This document shows positions 1 through 9,081 of a stretch of DNA of 64,000 nucleotides, one piece after another (position 1 is the first letter of the stretch; every line of letters starts with the position of its first letter). The stretch lies in contig NZ_CP041767.1 in assembly GCF_022026395.1 (NCBI RefSeq), positions 5,500,001 through 5,564,000 on the forward strand. The letters are read 5' to 3'. Under the pieces are notes generated by a model. It was not told the origin of the DNA, did not search any database, and saw nothing but the letters and a program-made list of their open reading frames with translations. Both the position numbers and the translations under genes were made by a program. Origin of the DNA: Brevibacillus brevis. Its GTDB lineage: Bacteria > Bacillota > Bacilli > Brevibacillales > Brevibacillaceae.

Positions 1-336
1 GGTGAGAACTTCCTGCGAGAAACAGCTGTATGCTCCCGTATGACAAGCAGGCCCATTCGGCTCGACCATCACGACCAGTGCATCTCCGTCGCAATCATAC
101 CGCATAGAGACGATCCGCTGTGTATGACCCGAGGTCTCACCCTTGTGCCACAACTGTTGTCGGGAACGACTCCAAAACCATGTTTCTTTGGTAGCCAATG
201 ACTTTTGTAGCGATTCTTCATTCATATAGGCAAGCGTCAAAACGGTCTTGCTTCCGGCATCCTGCACGATGACAGGAATCAAACCCTTTTCGTCAAAACG
301 CAATTTATCTACTGCAAATGCTCCTGCTCCTGTCAT
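1..336 (-). CDS. hisI: Phosphoribosyl-AMP cyclohydrolase, partial (C-terminus outside window)
   Basis: Opens the phosphoribosyl-AMP ring in step three of histidine synthesis; a zinc enzyme of the cytoplasm. The frame starts with ATG at 336 ([14 protein letters not shown]) and runs off the left edge after about 112 residues. It shows the family landmarks: an [10 protein letters not shown] segment, [18 protein letters not shown], and a metal-binding DCDGDAL followed by GPACHTG. The ATG overlaps the hisF stop as ATGA, so it is translationally coupled and last of the visible operon. Whether a HisE pyrophosphohydrolase domain follows (HisIE fusion) cannot be seen here. Confidence 0.93.
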   Translation of the reverse strand, partial: MTGAGAFAVDKLRFDEKGLIPVIVQDAGSKTVLTLAYMNEESLQKSLATKETWFWSRSRQQLWHKGETSGHTQRIVSMRYDCDGDALVVMVEPNGPACHTGAYSCFSQEVLT

Positions 337-1091
337 GGTCGTACGACAACTCCTTTGGTTTGCAAATACTCCTTAACCGATTGAATCGACGTCTCGTCAT
401 AGTGAAAAATGGATGCGGCCAGCGCGGCGTCTGCCTTTCCTTGCGTCAGCACATCGTAAAAATGCTCCCTCGAGCCCGCTCCACCAGAAGCAATGACCGG
501 AATTCCGACCGCTTCTGATACCCGCTTGGTCAATCCGAGTCCAAAGCCTTTCTTTTCTCCATCGTCGTCCATGCTGGTCAAAAGGATTTCGCCCGCTCCG
601 AGCGCTTCTGCTTCCTGCGCCCAGCGGATGACGTCCTTCCCCGTCGCATTCCGTCCACCGTGGGTATACACTTCCCAGCGATCTTCCCCGACACTTCTTG
701 CGTCTATCGCCACGACGATACATTGTGAGCCAAAGACCGTCGCTCCCTCACGGATTAATTCCGGACGCAAAACAGCCGCAGTATTCAACGAGATTTTGTC
801 CGCACCTGCACGCAAAATCCTTTTCATATCGTCGACGCTGTTAATGCCGCCACCAACCGTGAAAGGAATCGTAATGTTTGCGGCTGTTTTTTCGATGACA
901 TCTACCATCGTCTTGCGCCCTTCGTGGGACGCAGAAATATCGAGAAAGATCAGCTCGTCTGCTCTCTCGTCGCTATACTTTTTTGCCAGTTCAACCGGGT
1001 CGCCTGCATCGCGCAGTCCCACGAACTGCACACCTTTTACTACCCGTCCGTCTTTTACATCGAGACACGGGATGATTCGTTTAGCCAGCAT
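333..1091 (-). CDS. hisF: Imidazole glycerol phosphate synthase, cyclase subunit
   Basis: With HisH it makes imidazole glycerol phosphate and AICAR from PRFAR. The product is 252 residues, the usual size. The (beta/alpha)8 barrel begins [20 protein letters not shown], with catalytic Asp11 in CLDV; a second active-site Asp lies near residue 130 in VVAIDARS, and phosphate-binding segments (VGGGIN, IASGGAG) follow. An upstream in-frame extension of 34 residues exists, but it would lie inside hisA and has no family similarity, so ATG 1091 is preferred. The start overlaps hisA by 11 bases and the stop overlaps hisI. Confidence 0.96.
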   Translation of the reverse strand: MLAKRIIPCLDVKDGRVVKGVQFVGLRDAGDPVELAKKYSDERADELIFLDISASHEGRKTMVDVIEKTAANITIPFTVGGGINSVDDMKRILRAGADKISLNTAAVLRPELIREGATVFGSQCIVVAIDARSVGEDRWEVYTHGGRNATGKDVIRWAQEAEALGAGEILLTSMDDDGEKKGFGLGLTKRVSEAVGIPVIASGGAGSREHFYDVLTQGKADAALAASIFHYDETSIQSVKEYLQTKGVVVRP

Positions 1092-1830
1092 GCGATTCAC
1101 GCCCCTCCATACGCTGGAGCGCTTCTTCCAATGTAAAAGCGTCCGTGTAGAGTGCTTTGCCAACAATGGCGCCAGAGACTCCGTCCGAAGCATGGGCAGC
1201 CAGCGTCAACAAGTCGTCCAGTTTGCTGACGCCTCCCGAGGCAATCACCGATTTTCCTGTAGCCATCGCCAAGGCTGCAATTTCTTCTACATTGGGTCCT
1301 GTCATCGTGCCATCACGGGCGATATCCGTATAAATAAACGTCTCGGCACCATACGTAACCAACCGTTTGGCAAGCTCTGTCGCTTGCACATCTGTCGTGG
1401 TCAACCAGCCTCTGGTAGCCACCAGGCCATTCCGACAGTCCAGACCAATCGCAATTTTGTCCCCATCGTTTTGAAGAATTCGCTTCGTAAAAGGCTCGTC
1501 TTCGATAGCAGCAGTCCCGACGATCACTCGCGCGACACCTGCTTCCAAATAGTCCGCAATCTGCTCTTCTGTTCGAATGCCTCCTCCAACCTGCACGGGT
1601 ACAGGGATCGAGCGCGCTATCTCCTTGATGAGCGCTGCATTGGTAGGCTTGCCTTGCTTTGCCCCATCCAAATCTACGAGATGGACCCAGGACGCACCTT
1701 GCTCTACCCATCGTTTCGCCATCGCGAGCGGTGAATCAGCGTACACTGTCTCTTGACCGTAATCTCCTTGGAAAAGTCGAACACACTTGCCTCCGCGAAT
1801 ATCGATCGCCGGATAAACGATAAAGCTCAT
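1081..1830 (-). CDS. hisA: ProFAR isomerase
   Basis: 1-(5-phosphoribosyl)-5-[(5-phosphoribosylamino)methylideneamino]imidazole-4-carboxamide isomerase, fourth enzyme of histidine synthesis. 249 residues, starting [19 protein letters not shown] with the catalytic Asp in the PAIDIRGG motif. The second active-site Asp lies in [10 protein letters not shown], and both phosphate-binding loops (VGGGIR, IASGGV) are present, as in the HisA/HisF half-barrel repeat. The start overlaps the hisH stop by four bases (ATGA) and its end overlaps hisF, so the three genes are translationally coupled. Confidence 0.97.
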   Translation of the reverse strand: MSFIVYPAIDIRGGKCVRLFQGDYGQETVYADSPLAMAKRWVEQGASWVHLVDLDGAKQGKPTNAALIKEIARSIPVPVQVGGGIRTEEQIADYLEAGVARVIVGTAAIEDEPFTKRILQNDGDKIAIGLDCRNGLVATRGWLTTTDVQATELAKRLVTYGAETFIYTDIARDGTMTGPNVEEIAALAMATGKSVIASGGVSKLDDLLTLAAHASDGVSGAIVGKALYTDAFTLEEALQRMEGRESHAG

Positions 1831-2441
1831 GTCAAAACCCCCTCACATTGAACGGCAAAATTACGTAGCAGCAGCATTCCTGTCTCTCCGCTCTTTTCCG
1901 GGTGAAACTGCATACCGTATACGTTGTCACGATTCACAATGGCTGTGACCTCCTGGTGATAGTCACTCGTCGCGAGCAAGACATCAGACTGGCACAAGAC
2001 ATGATACGAATGGACAAAATAGACGTAATCGCCATCCTGTACACCGTTTAGTAACGGTTGCTTTTGCTTTATTATCAATTGATTCCAGCCCATGTGCGGA
2101 ACCTTGTAATCCCCGCGAAAACGAACGACCTCACCACCAAGTAATCCCAAGCCTGTATGCTCGCCATGCTCTGCACTTTTCTCAAATAAAAGCTGCATGC
2201 CGAGACAAATGCCCAAGATCGGGCGACCTGTTGCTGCGTATCCCTTGATCGCTTGCTCTAATCCAAGCTCACGTATGTTGACGATAGCATCCCCGAACGC
2301 CCCGACTCCCGGCAAAATCACTCCGCTATATTCTTGCAGACGCTCTGCTTGAGAGACGAATTCGTACGAATAGCCCAATCTTTCCAACGCCTTGCTCAGG
2401 CTGTACAGATTCCCCATGCCGTAATCGATGATGCCGATCAT
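1827..2441 (-). CDS. hisH: Imidazole glycerol phosphate synthase, glutaminase subunit
   Basis: Class I glutamine amidotransferase that supplies ammonia to HisF. 204 residues, starting MIGIIDYGMGNLYSLSKALE. The nucleophile Cys sits in PILGICLGMQLL (about residue 80) and the His/Glu pair in MQFHPEKSGETG (about residues 180-185); the oxyanion-strand PGVGAFGDA is also present. Immediately downstream of hisB with no spacer and overlapping hisA by four bases. Confidence 0.97.
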   Translation of the reverse strand: MIGIIDYGMGNLYSLSKALERLGYSYEFVSQAERLQEYSGVILPGVGAFGDAIVNIRELGLEQAIKGYAATGRPILGICLGMQLLFEKSAEHGEHTGLGLLGGEVVRFRGDYKVPHMGWNQLIIKQKQPLLNGVQDGDYVYFVHSYHVLCQSDVLLATSDYHQEVTAIVNRDNVYGMQFHPEKSGETGMLLLRNFAVQCEGVLT

Positions 2442-2442
2442 A

Positions 2443-3042
2443 TTACAAAACCCCTTTTGTTGACGGGACCCCTTTTACACGCGGATCGATCGTCGTCGCT
2501 TCATCCAGTGCACGGCCCAGCGCTTTGAAAATCGCCTCGATCATGTGGTGCGTATTGTGACCGTAGTGCAGAATCACATGTAGATTGATCCGCGCCTCCA
2601 GTGCGAGCTTCCATAAAAACTCGTGCACCAGCTCCGTCGGAAACTGACCAACCATATTCGTAGGGTACGTAGCGCGATATTCCAGATGAGGACGGTTACT
2701 GATATCAATGACGACCTGCGCGAGTGCGTCATCCATCGGGACAAACGCATTTCCATAACGCTTGATGCCTTTTTTGTCTCCCAACGCTTCCCGTAGAGCA
2801 TGCCCAAGACAAATCCCGATATCCTCCACCGTGTGGTGATAGTCGATTTCGATATCCCCCTTTGCCTTTACAGTCAGGTCAAAATGTCCATGGCGGGTAA
2901 ACAGGTCAAGCATATGATCTAAAAATGGAACACCCGAGTTTTGCTTGCTCTCACCCGCGCCGTCTACACCAAAGGAAAGCGCGATCTGCGTCTCATTCGT
3001 ATTGCGTTCGATCTGTGCTGCACGTTGTTTCCCTTCACTCAT
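2443..3042 (-). CDS. hisB: Imidazoleglycerol-phosphate dehydratase
   Basis: Mn-dependent dehydration of imidazole glycerol phosphate to imidazole acetol phosphate. 199 residues, the monofunctional form without the phosphatase domain of enterobacterial HisB. Family motifs are clear: FLDHMLDLFTRHGHFDL, DYHHTVEDIGICLG and the C-terminal HYGHNTHHMIEAIFKALGRA, which supply the His ligands. Its ATG overlaps the hisD stop (ATGA). hisC is not in this operon, so the aminotransferase must be encoded elsewhere. Confidence 0.97.
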   Translation of the reverse strand: MSEGKQRAAQIERNTNETQIALSFGVDGAGESKQNSGVPFLDHMLDLFTRHGHFDLTVKAKGDIEIDYHHTVEDIGICLGHALREALGDKKGIKRYGNAFVPMDDALAQVVIDISNRPHLEYRATYPTNMVGQFPTELVHEFLWKLALEARINLHVILHYGHNTHHMIEAIFKALGRALDEATTIDPRVKGVPSTKGVL

Positions 3043-4337
3043 CTCTTTTCACTCTCCTGCTCTTCTGTCTCAAAATCTTGCAATCGCGCAAGGATCGCTC
3101 GACCGTGTCCAGACAATCCTTCCTGCTCTGCCAGCGCCACAATTTTATGTCCATTTTCCCGCAAATCTCGTTTGCTGTAGGAAACAACACTCGACTTCTT
3201 AATAAAATCATCGACGGATAATGGCGAGGAAAAACGCGCCGTTCCATTCGTAGGAATCACATGATTGGTTCCGGCAAAATAATCTCCGACTGGCTCTGAG
3301 CTGTATGGGCCGAGGAAAATTGCACCTGCATTTTCCACTTTTCCGAGACGCTCAAAAGGCTCGGCTATCATGATTTCCAAATGCTCGGGGGCGATGCGGT
3401 TGATTACGGCAAAACCTTCGTCCAAATCGTCGACGAGTAAAATAACACCGTAGTCGCGTATCGCCGTTTCTGCAATTGATTTGCGTGGAAGATCGGCAAG
3501 CTGTCGCTCGACTTCCTGTGATACCTGCTCCGCCAACGCTTGCGATGTCGTAACCAATATAGCGGCTGACATTGGATCATGCTCGGCTTGAGAAAGAAGG
3601 TCTGCCGCGACGTAACGCGGGTTGGCCGTCTCATCTGCGATCACCGCAATTTCACTGGGCCCTGCCACCATGTCGATACTGACCAATCCGAAAACTTCTC
3701 GCTTTGCCAGTGCCACGAAAATATTACCGGGACCAACGATTTTATCAACCGCTTTGATTTGCTCCGTCCCATAGGTCAATGCCGCAATCGCCTGCGCTCC
3801 GCCTACCTTGTATATCTCACTTACTCCTGCAATTTGAGCTGCAACGAGTATCGCCGGATTGATTTTCCCATCCGCTCCTGGAGGTGTTGTAATGACTACT
3901 TCAGGAACACCTGCAATTTTGGCAGGGATAGCATTCATCAAAACACTGGAAGGATAAGCTGCCGTTCCGCCTGGAACATACAGACCTACGCGCTGCAATG
4001 GACGTATTAGTTGGCCTAGCAATGTGCCACTTTCTTTGGTGGTAAACCAGGACTGACGCACTTGCCGCTCATGAAACGCCCGAATATTTTCGGCTGCTTC
4101 CGTCAATGCCGCCTTTACTTGTGGAGACACGAGCTCACTTGCTTCAGCAAACTCGCTCTCGCTCACACGGAAGTTTTGTAGTAGCACACGATCAAATCGC
4201 TCCGTGTAATAGCGCAGCGCTTCGTCTCCTTGCTGGCGAACCGAGGTGAGGATCGCCTTCACCGCTTCTTGCTGTTCTCTCGTTCCTGCATCTACTGATC
4301 GTTTCCCGTCATACTGACTGGCTGACATGATACGCAT
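3039..4337 (-). CDS. hisD: Histidinol dehydrogenase
   Basis: NAD-dependent four-electron oxidation of histidinol to histidine, using zinc. 432 residues, full length. Diagnostic stretches include YVPGGTAAYPSSVLMNAIPA, the signature block IVGPGNIFVALAKREVFG, DMVAGPSEIAVIAD, the catalytic NRIAPEHLEI and GTNHVIPTNGTARF. The ATG at 4337 has a GGGGAG Shine-Dalgarno sequence eight bases upstream. It follows hisG by 19 bases and overlaps hisB by four. Confidence 0.97.
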   Translation of the reverse strand: MRIMSASQYDGKRSVDAGTREQQEAVKAILTSVRQQGDEALRYYTERFDRVLLQNFRVSESEFAEASELVSPQVKAALTEAAENIRAFHERQVRQSWFTTKESGTLLGQLIRPLQRVGLYVPGGTAAYPSSVLMNAIPAKIAGVPEVVITTPPGADGKINPAILVAAQIAGVSEIYKVGGAQAIAALTYGTEQIKAVDKIVGPGNIFVALAKREVFGLVSIDMVAGPSEIAVIADETANPRYVAADLLSQAEHDPMSAAILVTTSQALAEQVSQEVERQLADLPRKSIAETAIRDYGVILLVDDLDEGFAVINRIAPEHLEIMIAEPFERLGKVENAGAIFLGPYSSEPVGDYFAGTNHVIPTNGTARFSSPLSVDDFIKKSSVVSYSKRDLRENGHKIVALAEQEGLSGHGRAILARLQDFETEEQESEKR

Positions 4338-4356
4338 AGCTGTCTCCCCTTTTTCT

Positions 4357-5004
4357 CTAGTTCCCGTGAGGAATGACCTCTAAAAATTTTCCGGCGATCT
4401 CATCCACTGCTTCACTTTTCATCCGATAGCTGGCTCGATTAGCAATGAGCCTCGTCGTAATTTCACAAATGCTCTCCAGCTCGACCAAGCCATTTTCCCG
4501 CAATGTCCTACCTGTCGAAACAATATCCACAATACGATCAGCCAGCCCAATCATCGGTGCAAGCTCTACTGAACCATTCAGCTTGATTACCTCAACCTGC
4601 TGTCCACGCTCACGAAAATAACGTGACGCAATCTTCGGATATTTCGTCGCAACACGGGGAGCTTCCGTCGGCTTCCAGTCTGGCAGACCCGCTACCATCA
4701 TGCGACAATAGCCGATATGCAAATCCAATAGCTCGTAAACATCTCGTTCTTCTTCCAATAAAACATCCTTGCCAACCACGCCAACGTCAGCCACCCCATA
4801 CTCGACATAAGTAGGAACATCGGTAGGCTTCGCCATAATGAATTCAAGCTTGGCATTTTCCACAGGGATGATCAGTTTGCGTGAATCTTGTAGATCCGCA
4901 GTGACCTGCAAGCCAGCCTGTTGGAGGAAGTGGACAGCCTCTTCAAAAATCCGCCCTTTTGGCATGGCGATCGTCAGCTTTTGATCGTTTCTCGTGAGTG
5001 CCAT
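4357..5004 (-). CDS. hisG: ATP phosphoribosyltransferase, short catalytic form
   Basis: First committed step of histidine synthesis, joining ATP and PRPP. At 215 residues it is the short HisG type, which lacks the C-terminal ACT-like regulatory domain and needs HisZ for activity and feedback inhibition; hisZ is the next gene upstream. Starts [20 protein letters not shown]; the PRPP-binding loop is [16 protein letters not shown]. Only three bases separate it from the hisZ stop. Confidence 0.97.
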   Translation of the reverse strand: MALTRNDQKLTIAMPKGRIFEEAVHFLQQAGLQVTADLQDSRKLIIPVENAKLEFIMAKPTDVPTYVEYGVADVGVVGKDVLLEEERDVYELLDLHIGYCRMMVAGLPDWKPTEAPRVATKYPKIASRYFRERGQQVEVIKLNGSVELAPMIGLADRIVDIVSTGRTLRENGLVELESICEITTRLIANRASYRMKSEAVDEIAGKFLEVIPHGN

Positions 5005-5007
5005 CTC

Positions 5008-6183
5008 CTACTCCTCCTGTTGTGTTATGCAAATGACTTTGGTAAATCCCGCTTCTTGTCCAACCTGTTTCTCATCTATTTTGGAGACGAGACGTGTCAC
5101 TACTACGAGCCCGTCCTCACGCAATTGCTGTGCCTCTGCCAAAGCGTCGCTGCGGCAATCTTCCGTGTAAACGAGCAAAACGCGCGCAGGTGCTTGCCTT
5201 TTTACGGAAGGAGTGACCTGAAGTAGCCGATCCATCTTGATCGCAAAGCCTGTGGCGGATGCAGCCCGCCCAAATTGGGAGAGCAATTGATCGTAGCGTC
5301 CTCCGCCCAATAGCGGGGAGCCCAAATCTGCCGCGTATCCTTCAAAAACGACCCCTGTATAGTAGTTCAAATTGATGATCAGATTGAAATCGATCAACAA
5401 ATCTTCCGTCACCCCGTAGGCTTCTAACGATTCCCACAAGGAAGCAATCGTCTCGACTGCCCTCCCTGCTTTTCCGTTGCCTGCCAAATCACGGGCTACT
5501 TCGATTTTCCCTTTTCCCCCTTGCAGCCGCAGCAAGGCTTCCAATCGGCTTTTTGCCTCTGTCGGAATGTCTACTGTCGCAAGTAGTTGCCGGAAGCCAA
5601 CGAAGTCCCGCTCGTACAAAAACTGGCGGAATTGATTGCGAATAGGCTCATCCTCAATCTCCTCCTCCAAAAGACCGTCTACGAAATCGACATGCCCAAT
5701 GGCAATACGAAACGTTTCCACACCCGCTGCCCGCAAGCAAAAGACAGCAAGTGCAATGGCTTCCGCATCCGCATCGACAGACGCATCTCCGATCAGTTCA
5801 ATCCCGGTTTGAGAAAACTCTGCATTCCGCCCCGCTTCCTTTTCTTGTGCCCGAAACACATTTGCCTGGTAATACAACCGTATTGGCAATGGAACATCTT
5901 TATAAAGGGAGGAAACAACCCTTGCAATTGGCGTTGTCATATCCGGACGCAGGACTACCGTGTGACCTTGTTTATCCAGGAGGCGAAACATCCGGTCTGT
6001 CAGTGTCGCACTTGCTGCTCCTACCGTATCGAAGTATTCCAGAGAGGGTGTGGAAATTTCGTCATAGCCCCACCTCTCGATACACTGCCGCAGCTCCCGC
6101 TCCAAGTGCCGTTGTTTCGCCAGCGATTCCGGCAGTATGTCCCGCATCCCGAGCGGCTTTTCGAATCCCAAGGGTTTTGCCAT
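5008..6183 (-). CDS. hisZ: ATP phosphoribosyltransferase regulatory subunit (HisRS paralogue)
   Basis: Regulatory partner of short HisG, related to histidyl-tRNA synthetase but without tRNA charging. 391 residues from ATG 6183. The N-terminal KPLGMRDILPES and the motif-2-like RLYYQANVFRAQEKEAGRNAE resemble HisRS; the C-terminal anticodon-like domain is short. An in-frame ATG six codons upstream was rejected because a GGAGGG sequence sits at the right distance from 6183 and overlaps the upstream choice. First gene of the operon. Confidence 0.93.
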   Translation of the reverse strand: MAKPLGFEKPLGMRDILPESLAKQRHLERELRQCIERWGYDEISTPSLEYFDTVGAASATLTDRMFRLLDKQGHTVVLRPDMTTPIARVVSSLYKDVPLPIRLYYQANVFRAQEKEAGRNAEFSQTGIELIGDASVDADAEAIALAVFCLRAAGVETFRIAIGHVDFVDGLLEEEIEDEPIRNQFRQFLYERDFVGFRQLLATVDIPTEAKSRLEALLRLQGGKGKIEVARDLAGNGKAGRAVETIASLWESLEAYGVTEDLLIDFNLIINLNYYTGVVFEGYAADLGSPLLGGGRYDQLLSQFGRAASATGFAIKMDRLLQVTPSVKRQAPARVLLVYTEDCRSDALAEAQQLREDGLVVVTRLVSKIDEKQVGQEAGFTKVICITQQEE

Positions 6184-6249
6184 CCTTGTTCCCTCCATCA
6201 CATTCGCTTTACTCTGCTAATATGGTAACAAACTAAAGTGTTATGAAGA

Positions 6250-6278
6250 AGATTACCACGTCGAGAATCTTAGGTCAA
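6250..6278 (-). promoter_or_regulatory. Candidate promoter of the his operon
   Basis: On the minus strand TTGACC (6273-6278) and TAATCT (6250-6255) are spaced by 17 bases, upstream of hisZ and downstream of the terminator of the preceding gene. The -35 is strong and the -10 weak. No T-box-like leader is visible between it and hisZ. Confidence 0.45.
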
Positions 6279-6310
6279 CCAAGATAAGAATAGTCGGAAA
6301 ATTTAACACA

Positions 6311-6344
6311 AAACAAAAAACCGCCAGGATAAACACCTGACGGC
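6311..6344 (-). terminator. Rho-independent terminator after the acetyltransferase gene
   Basis: Minus strand: CCGTCAGG, a seven-base loop, then CCTGGCGG (one G-U pair), followed by TTTTTTG. It separates the acetyltransferase gene from the his operon. Confidence 0.85.
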
Positions 6345-6364
6345 TGATCACAAGGGAAGAGACG

Positions 6365-6871
6365 CTACATGCCTTCTTCTTCCTCTGAAGCTTTCGTTCG
6401 AATGAGTTGCATGGGATTCCCACCTACAAAGGCGCCAGGCGGGACATCTTTATGAACAACCGTTCCCGCGGCGACAATGGCCCCTTTGCCAATCGTTACT
6501 CCCGGCAAAATGGTAGTGTTGGCCCCCACCAGGACAGCATCTTCAATAATCACTTCTCCCAAACGGTATTCATCAATTAAATATTCATGGGCAAGTATGG
6601 TCGTATTGTACCCGATCACGCAATTACGACCGATCTTGATTTTCTCGGGAAACATGATATCCATCATTACCATCAACGCAACCGCACTATGCTGTCCTAC
6701 TTCCATACGCAAAAATGTGCGGTACATCCAGTTCTTCCACGAAACGATCGGCGTATACCTGGAGAGTTGGATGACAATAAAATTTTTCATGACTTTCCAG
6801 AAGCTTACCGTTCGATACATGTGCCAAAGCGGGTTTACCCCATTTACGGGATAACGTGTTGTCTTCCTCAT
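6365..6871 (-). CDS. yvoF: Hexapeptide-repeat O-acetyltransferase (YvoF-like)
   Basis: Acyltransferase of the left-handed beta-helix (LbH/maltose O-acetyltransferase) type, 168 residues. After a basic N-terminal region the hexapeptide repeats run from about residue 75 to 150 (IGRNCVIGYNTTILAHEY, VIIEDAVLVGANTTILPGV, TIGKGAIVAAGTVVHKDVPP), ending in the typical GNPMQLIR. The acceptor substrate is unknown. In B. subtilis yvoF lies between hprK-lgt-ppaX and hisZ, and the same relative position here supports the name. It starts 15 bases after hprK ends, so the two are probably cotranscribed. lgt and ppaX are not between them. Confidence 0.82.
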   Translation of the reverse strand: MRKTTRYPVNGVNPLWHMYRTVSFWKVMKNFIVIQLSRYTPIVSWKNWMYRTFLRMEVGQHSAVALMVMMDIMFPEKIKIGRNCVIGYNTTILAHEYLIDEYRLGEVIIEDAVLVGANTTILPGVTIGKGAIVAAGTVVHKDVPPGAFVGGNPMQLIRTKASEEEEGM

Positions 6872-6886
6872 ATGCGTCTCTTTCTC

Positions 6887-7822
6887 CTACAAGTCAGAAT
6901 CGGCATCTTCTAAAATGGCATTCGACTGTTTCCGTGTGAAGTGCATCGCTGCGTTGTAACCCATCCGTTTCAAACGGAAATTCATCGCTGCAACCTCAAT
7001 GATGACTGCCAAATTTCGTCCTGGTCGAACAGGAACGGTAATAATCGGAATCTCGGTATCCATGATCTTCAATGTTTCCTCATCGAGCCCCAACCGCTCG
7101 TACATTTTATGAGGCTCCCACAGCTCTAGCTGAACAACCATCTCGATGTTTTTCACATTGCGCACAGCACCTGCCCCAAACATCGTCATAATGTTGATAA
7201 TTCCCACACCGCGGATCTCCAAAAGATGCTGAATCAGCTCAGGGGCACTACCGCTTAGCTGCCCGCCCTGTGTCTGCTTAATCTCTACTGCGTCATCTGC
7301 TACGAGTCGGTGTCCGCGCTTTACTAGCTCAAGTGCAGCCTCACTCTTCCCGATCCCGCTCGATCCCATAATCAAAACGCCGACCCCGTAAATGTCTGTG
7401 AGTACCCCGTGTATCGTCGTCGTTGGTGCAAGACGATTCTCCAGGAAGTTGGTTACTTTCCCGACTAGCGTAGTCGTTGCTAGCGGGGACTGAAGTACAG
7501 GTACCCCCAACCGATTGGAAACGTCAATCATCTCCTCCGGCACCATTTGATTACGGGTCACACAGAAGCAGGGAACCTGACTTTGCATGAGAAAATTCAT
7601 CCGTTCCAGCCGTTCCTCTGGAGTCAGCGTTTGAAAAAAGTTGATTTCCGTCAAGCCGAACAATTGAATCCGCTCTTGCGCATAATACGAATAGTAACCG
7701 GCTAACTGCAGGCCCGGACGACTCAAATCCGTAACAGTAATCTCACGCCCCAAGCCCTCTTCCCCGCTCAAGATCGTCATATTGAAATGGTCCACTAAAT
7801 GGCTCACATTCGTCTTACGCAT
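6887..7822 (-). CDS. hprK: HPr kinase/phosphorylase
   Basis: Phosphorylates and dephosphorylates Ser46 of HPr (and Crh), the sensor step of CcpA-dependent carbon catabolite repression. 311 residues. The N-terminal domain is followed by IHGV (catalytic His about 138), Walker A GSSGIGKS (about 153-160), and the family signature [15 protein letters not shown] (about 203-217). It is preceded by its own candidate promoter and followed by the acetyltransferase gene. Confidence 0.97.
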   Translation of the reverse strand: MRKTNVSHLVDHFNMTILSGEEGLGREITVTDLSRPGLQLAGYYSYYAQERIQLFGLTEINFFQTLTPEERLERMNFLMQSQVPCFCVTRNQMVPEEMIDVSNRLGVPVLQSPLATTTLVGKVTNFLENRLAPTTTIHGVLTDIYGVGVLIMGSSGIGKSEAALELVKRGHRLVADDAVEIKQTQGGQLSGSAPELIQHLLEIRGVGIINIMTMFGAGAVRNVKNIEMVVQLELWEPHKMYERLGLDEETLKIMDTEIPIITVPVRPGRNLAVIIEVAAMNFRLKRMGYNAAMHFTRKQSNAILEDADSDL

Positions 7823-7870
7823 GAAGCTTCCCCCTCACATGGGATTTTCCGTCCCTATGGTTGTGTCTCT

Positions 7871-7900
7871 ATTGTATCGAAACCTCTGTGCTTACGACAA
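7871..7900 (-). promoter_or_regulatory. Candidate promoter of hprK
   Basis: TTGTCG (7895-7900) and TACAAT (7871-7876) on the minus strand with 18 bases between, about 50 bases ahead of the hprK ATG. A perfect inverted repeat abuts its -35. Confidence 0.5.
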
Positions 7901-7928
7901 CCTAATAAGACCGAGCATCCTTATTAGG
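7901..7928. repeat. Perfect 9-bp inverted repeat abutting the hprK -35
   Basis: CCTAATAAG, ten bases, CTTATTAGG. It lies between the yvlD terminator and the hprK promoter and has no following T-run on either strand in the right place, so it looks more like an operator than a terminator. No known regulator is assigned. Confidence 0.5.
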
Positions 7929-7930
7929 CA

Positions 7931-7969
7931 AAAACCCCGCGACTCGTTTGAGAGAATACGGGGCTTTTT
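7931..7969 (-). terminator. Terminator after yvlD
   Basis: Minus strand stem CCCCG...CTC, loop, GAG...CGGGG, followed by a T-run. The plus strand also ends in TTTTT, so it may work in both directions. Confidence 0.75.
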
Positions 7970-7977
7970 CGCACATA

Positions 7978-8346
7978 CTACCTCTTTTCTCTTTTCATCC
8001 CTACCACAACTTCAATGAGGTAGCCAAAAATACTCATCAGTGCTGCTGCCACGATGACAGTGCCAATGTTGTCAGGCCATGGCCCCACTTCAAATCCATC
8101 AATAAAGTAGGCAGTCAACGCAAACGTCACGGCATTAATGACAAACCAGAACAAGCCGATCGTCAATACTTGCAAGGGAAAAGTAAAAAACAGCAGAATC
8201 GGCCGAATCACTGTGTTCACCATCCCCAAAATCAACGTAGCCCATAATGCTACTGTGAAATTCGCGACATAAATGGAATGGAACCAATTGCTGATCAAAA
8301 GCAGCGCAGCCCCATTTAAAAGCATTTTGATTATCCAGCGGCTCAT
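7978..8346 (-). CDS. yvlD: Phage-holin-superfamily-IV membrane protein (YvlD-like)
   Basis: 122 residues with four predicted transmembrane segments (about 7-20, 26-47, 52-75 and 93-115) and a positively charged tail, MKREKR. Members of the '4 TMS phage holin, superfamily IV' group are chromosomal membrane proteins of uncertain role. In B. subtilis yvlD belongs to a cell-envelope-stress operon just upstream of hprK, and the position here is the same; yvlA-C are absent. RBS GGGGGAA precedes the ATG. Probably cotranscribed with the HD-domain gene 39 bases upstream. Confidence 0.8.
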   Translation of the reverse strand: MSRWIIKMLLNGAALLLISNWFHSIYVANFTVALWATLILGMVNTVIRPILLFFTFPLQVLTIGLFWFVINAVTFALTAYFIDGFEVGPWPDNIGTVIVAAALMSIFGYLIEVVVGMKREKR

Positions 8347-8385
8347 GGTGCATTCCCCCTGTACAGTCTAGCCTTCGCGCAACGA

Positions 8386-9015
8386 TTAACGAATCCCCGT
8401 TACTTCCCATTCCCATTGCTCAAAAAACGTTGTCATGAATCGATGCCTGTCTTCGGCGATTTTCTGGGCAGTCTGGGTGAAAAGCTTGTCTTTGATGCGC
8501 TGCAGCTTCCAAGTGTATTCCTTATAAGGTGTATGCTGATTGGGGTCATCCGATTGTATGGGTTGCCCAATAACCCCAGTATAAGCAAAAACCCGAGCTA
8601 CTCCAATAGCCCCAATCGAATCCAGCTTGTCTGCATCAAACAAGACCTTTTCTTCCAAGGTATGTGGAGGACGTTCTTTACGAAAACGATGGGCGAGAAT
8701 TGCAGACTGTACACGCGAGATGAATGCTTCCGTCATACCGCGCTCGGAGAGCCATTCCCCTGCTAGTCTTGCGCTAATTTCGGCATGGCACTCTCCTGTT
8801 TGCCGTTCTTCTGCTCTCCCGATGTCATGCAGCAAAGCAGCGAGGCGCAGCACTTCCATATCCGCTCCTTCCTCGCTACCAATCCGCTCACACATCGCCA
8901 TCACACGCAAATTATGCTGCCAATCATGTGCAGGATCTTGTCCATCAAAGCGCTTCTGTGCTTCTGCCACCAGATCGGCAGGCAGTGCGGCAAGAGAATC
9001 TTTCACGTAATCCAT
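8386..9015 (-). CDS. HD-domain phosphohydrolase
   Basis: 209-residue soluble HD-superfamily hydrolase. Metal ligands are visible: HDWQHNLRV (about 30-38), the HD doublet in AALLHDIGRAEE (about 63-64), ECHAEIS, and the late Asp in LFDADKLDSIGA. The pattern matches YedJ/YpgQ-type phosphohydrolases acting on nucleotides, but the substrate cannot be read from sequence. A start nine codons upstream was rejected because GGGGGAGG sits immediately before ATG 9015. Downstream of uvrA, from which it is separated by a terminator-like hairpin. Confidence 0.85.
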   Translation of the reverse strand: MDYVKDSLAALPADLVAEAQKRFDGQDPAHDWQHNLRVMAMCERIGSEEGADMEVLRLAALLHDIGRAEERQTGECHAEISARLAGEWLSERGMTEAFISRVQSAILAHRFRKERPPHTLEEKVLFDADKLDSIGAIGVARVFAYTGVIGQPIQSDDPNQHTPYKEYTWKLQRIKDKLFTQTAQKIAEDRHRFMTTFFEQWEWEVTGIR

Positions 9016-9048
9016 CTTTTCCTCCCCCTTTGCGTTCACCAAGCAAAG

Positions 9049-9072
9049 ATGCCCCCCTGATTCAGGGAGGCA
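9049..9072 (-). terminator. Terminator-like hairpin after uvrA
   Basis: Minus strand TGCCTCCCTGA pairs with TCAGGGGGGCA (one G-U), followed by TCTTTGCTT. The T-run is imperfect, so readthrough into the HD-domain gene is possible. Confidence 0.6.
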
Positions 9073-9081
9073 GCCTCTCGA

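Noticed and set aside
493..1734. Long plus-strand frame (413 codons) opposite hisF-hisA
   Set aside because: Shadow of two clear minus-strand histidine genes; no RBS or domain similarity.
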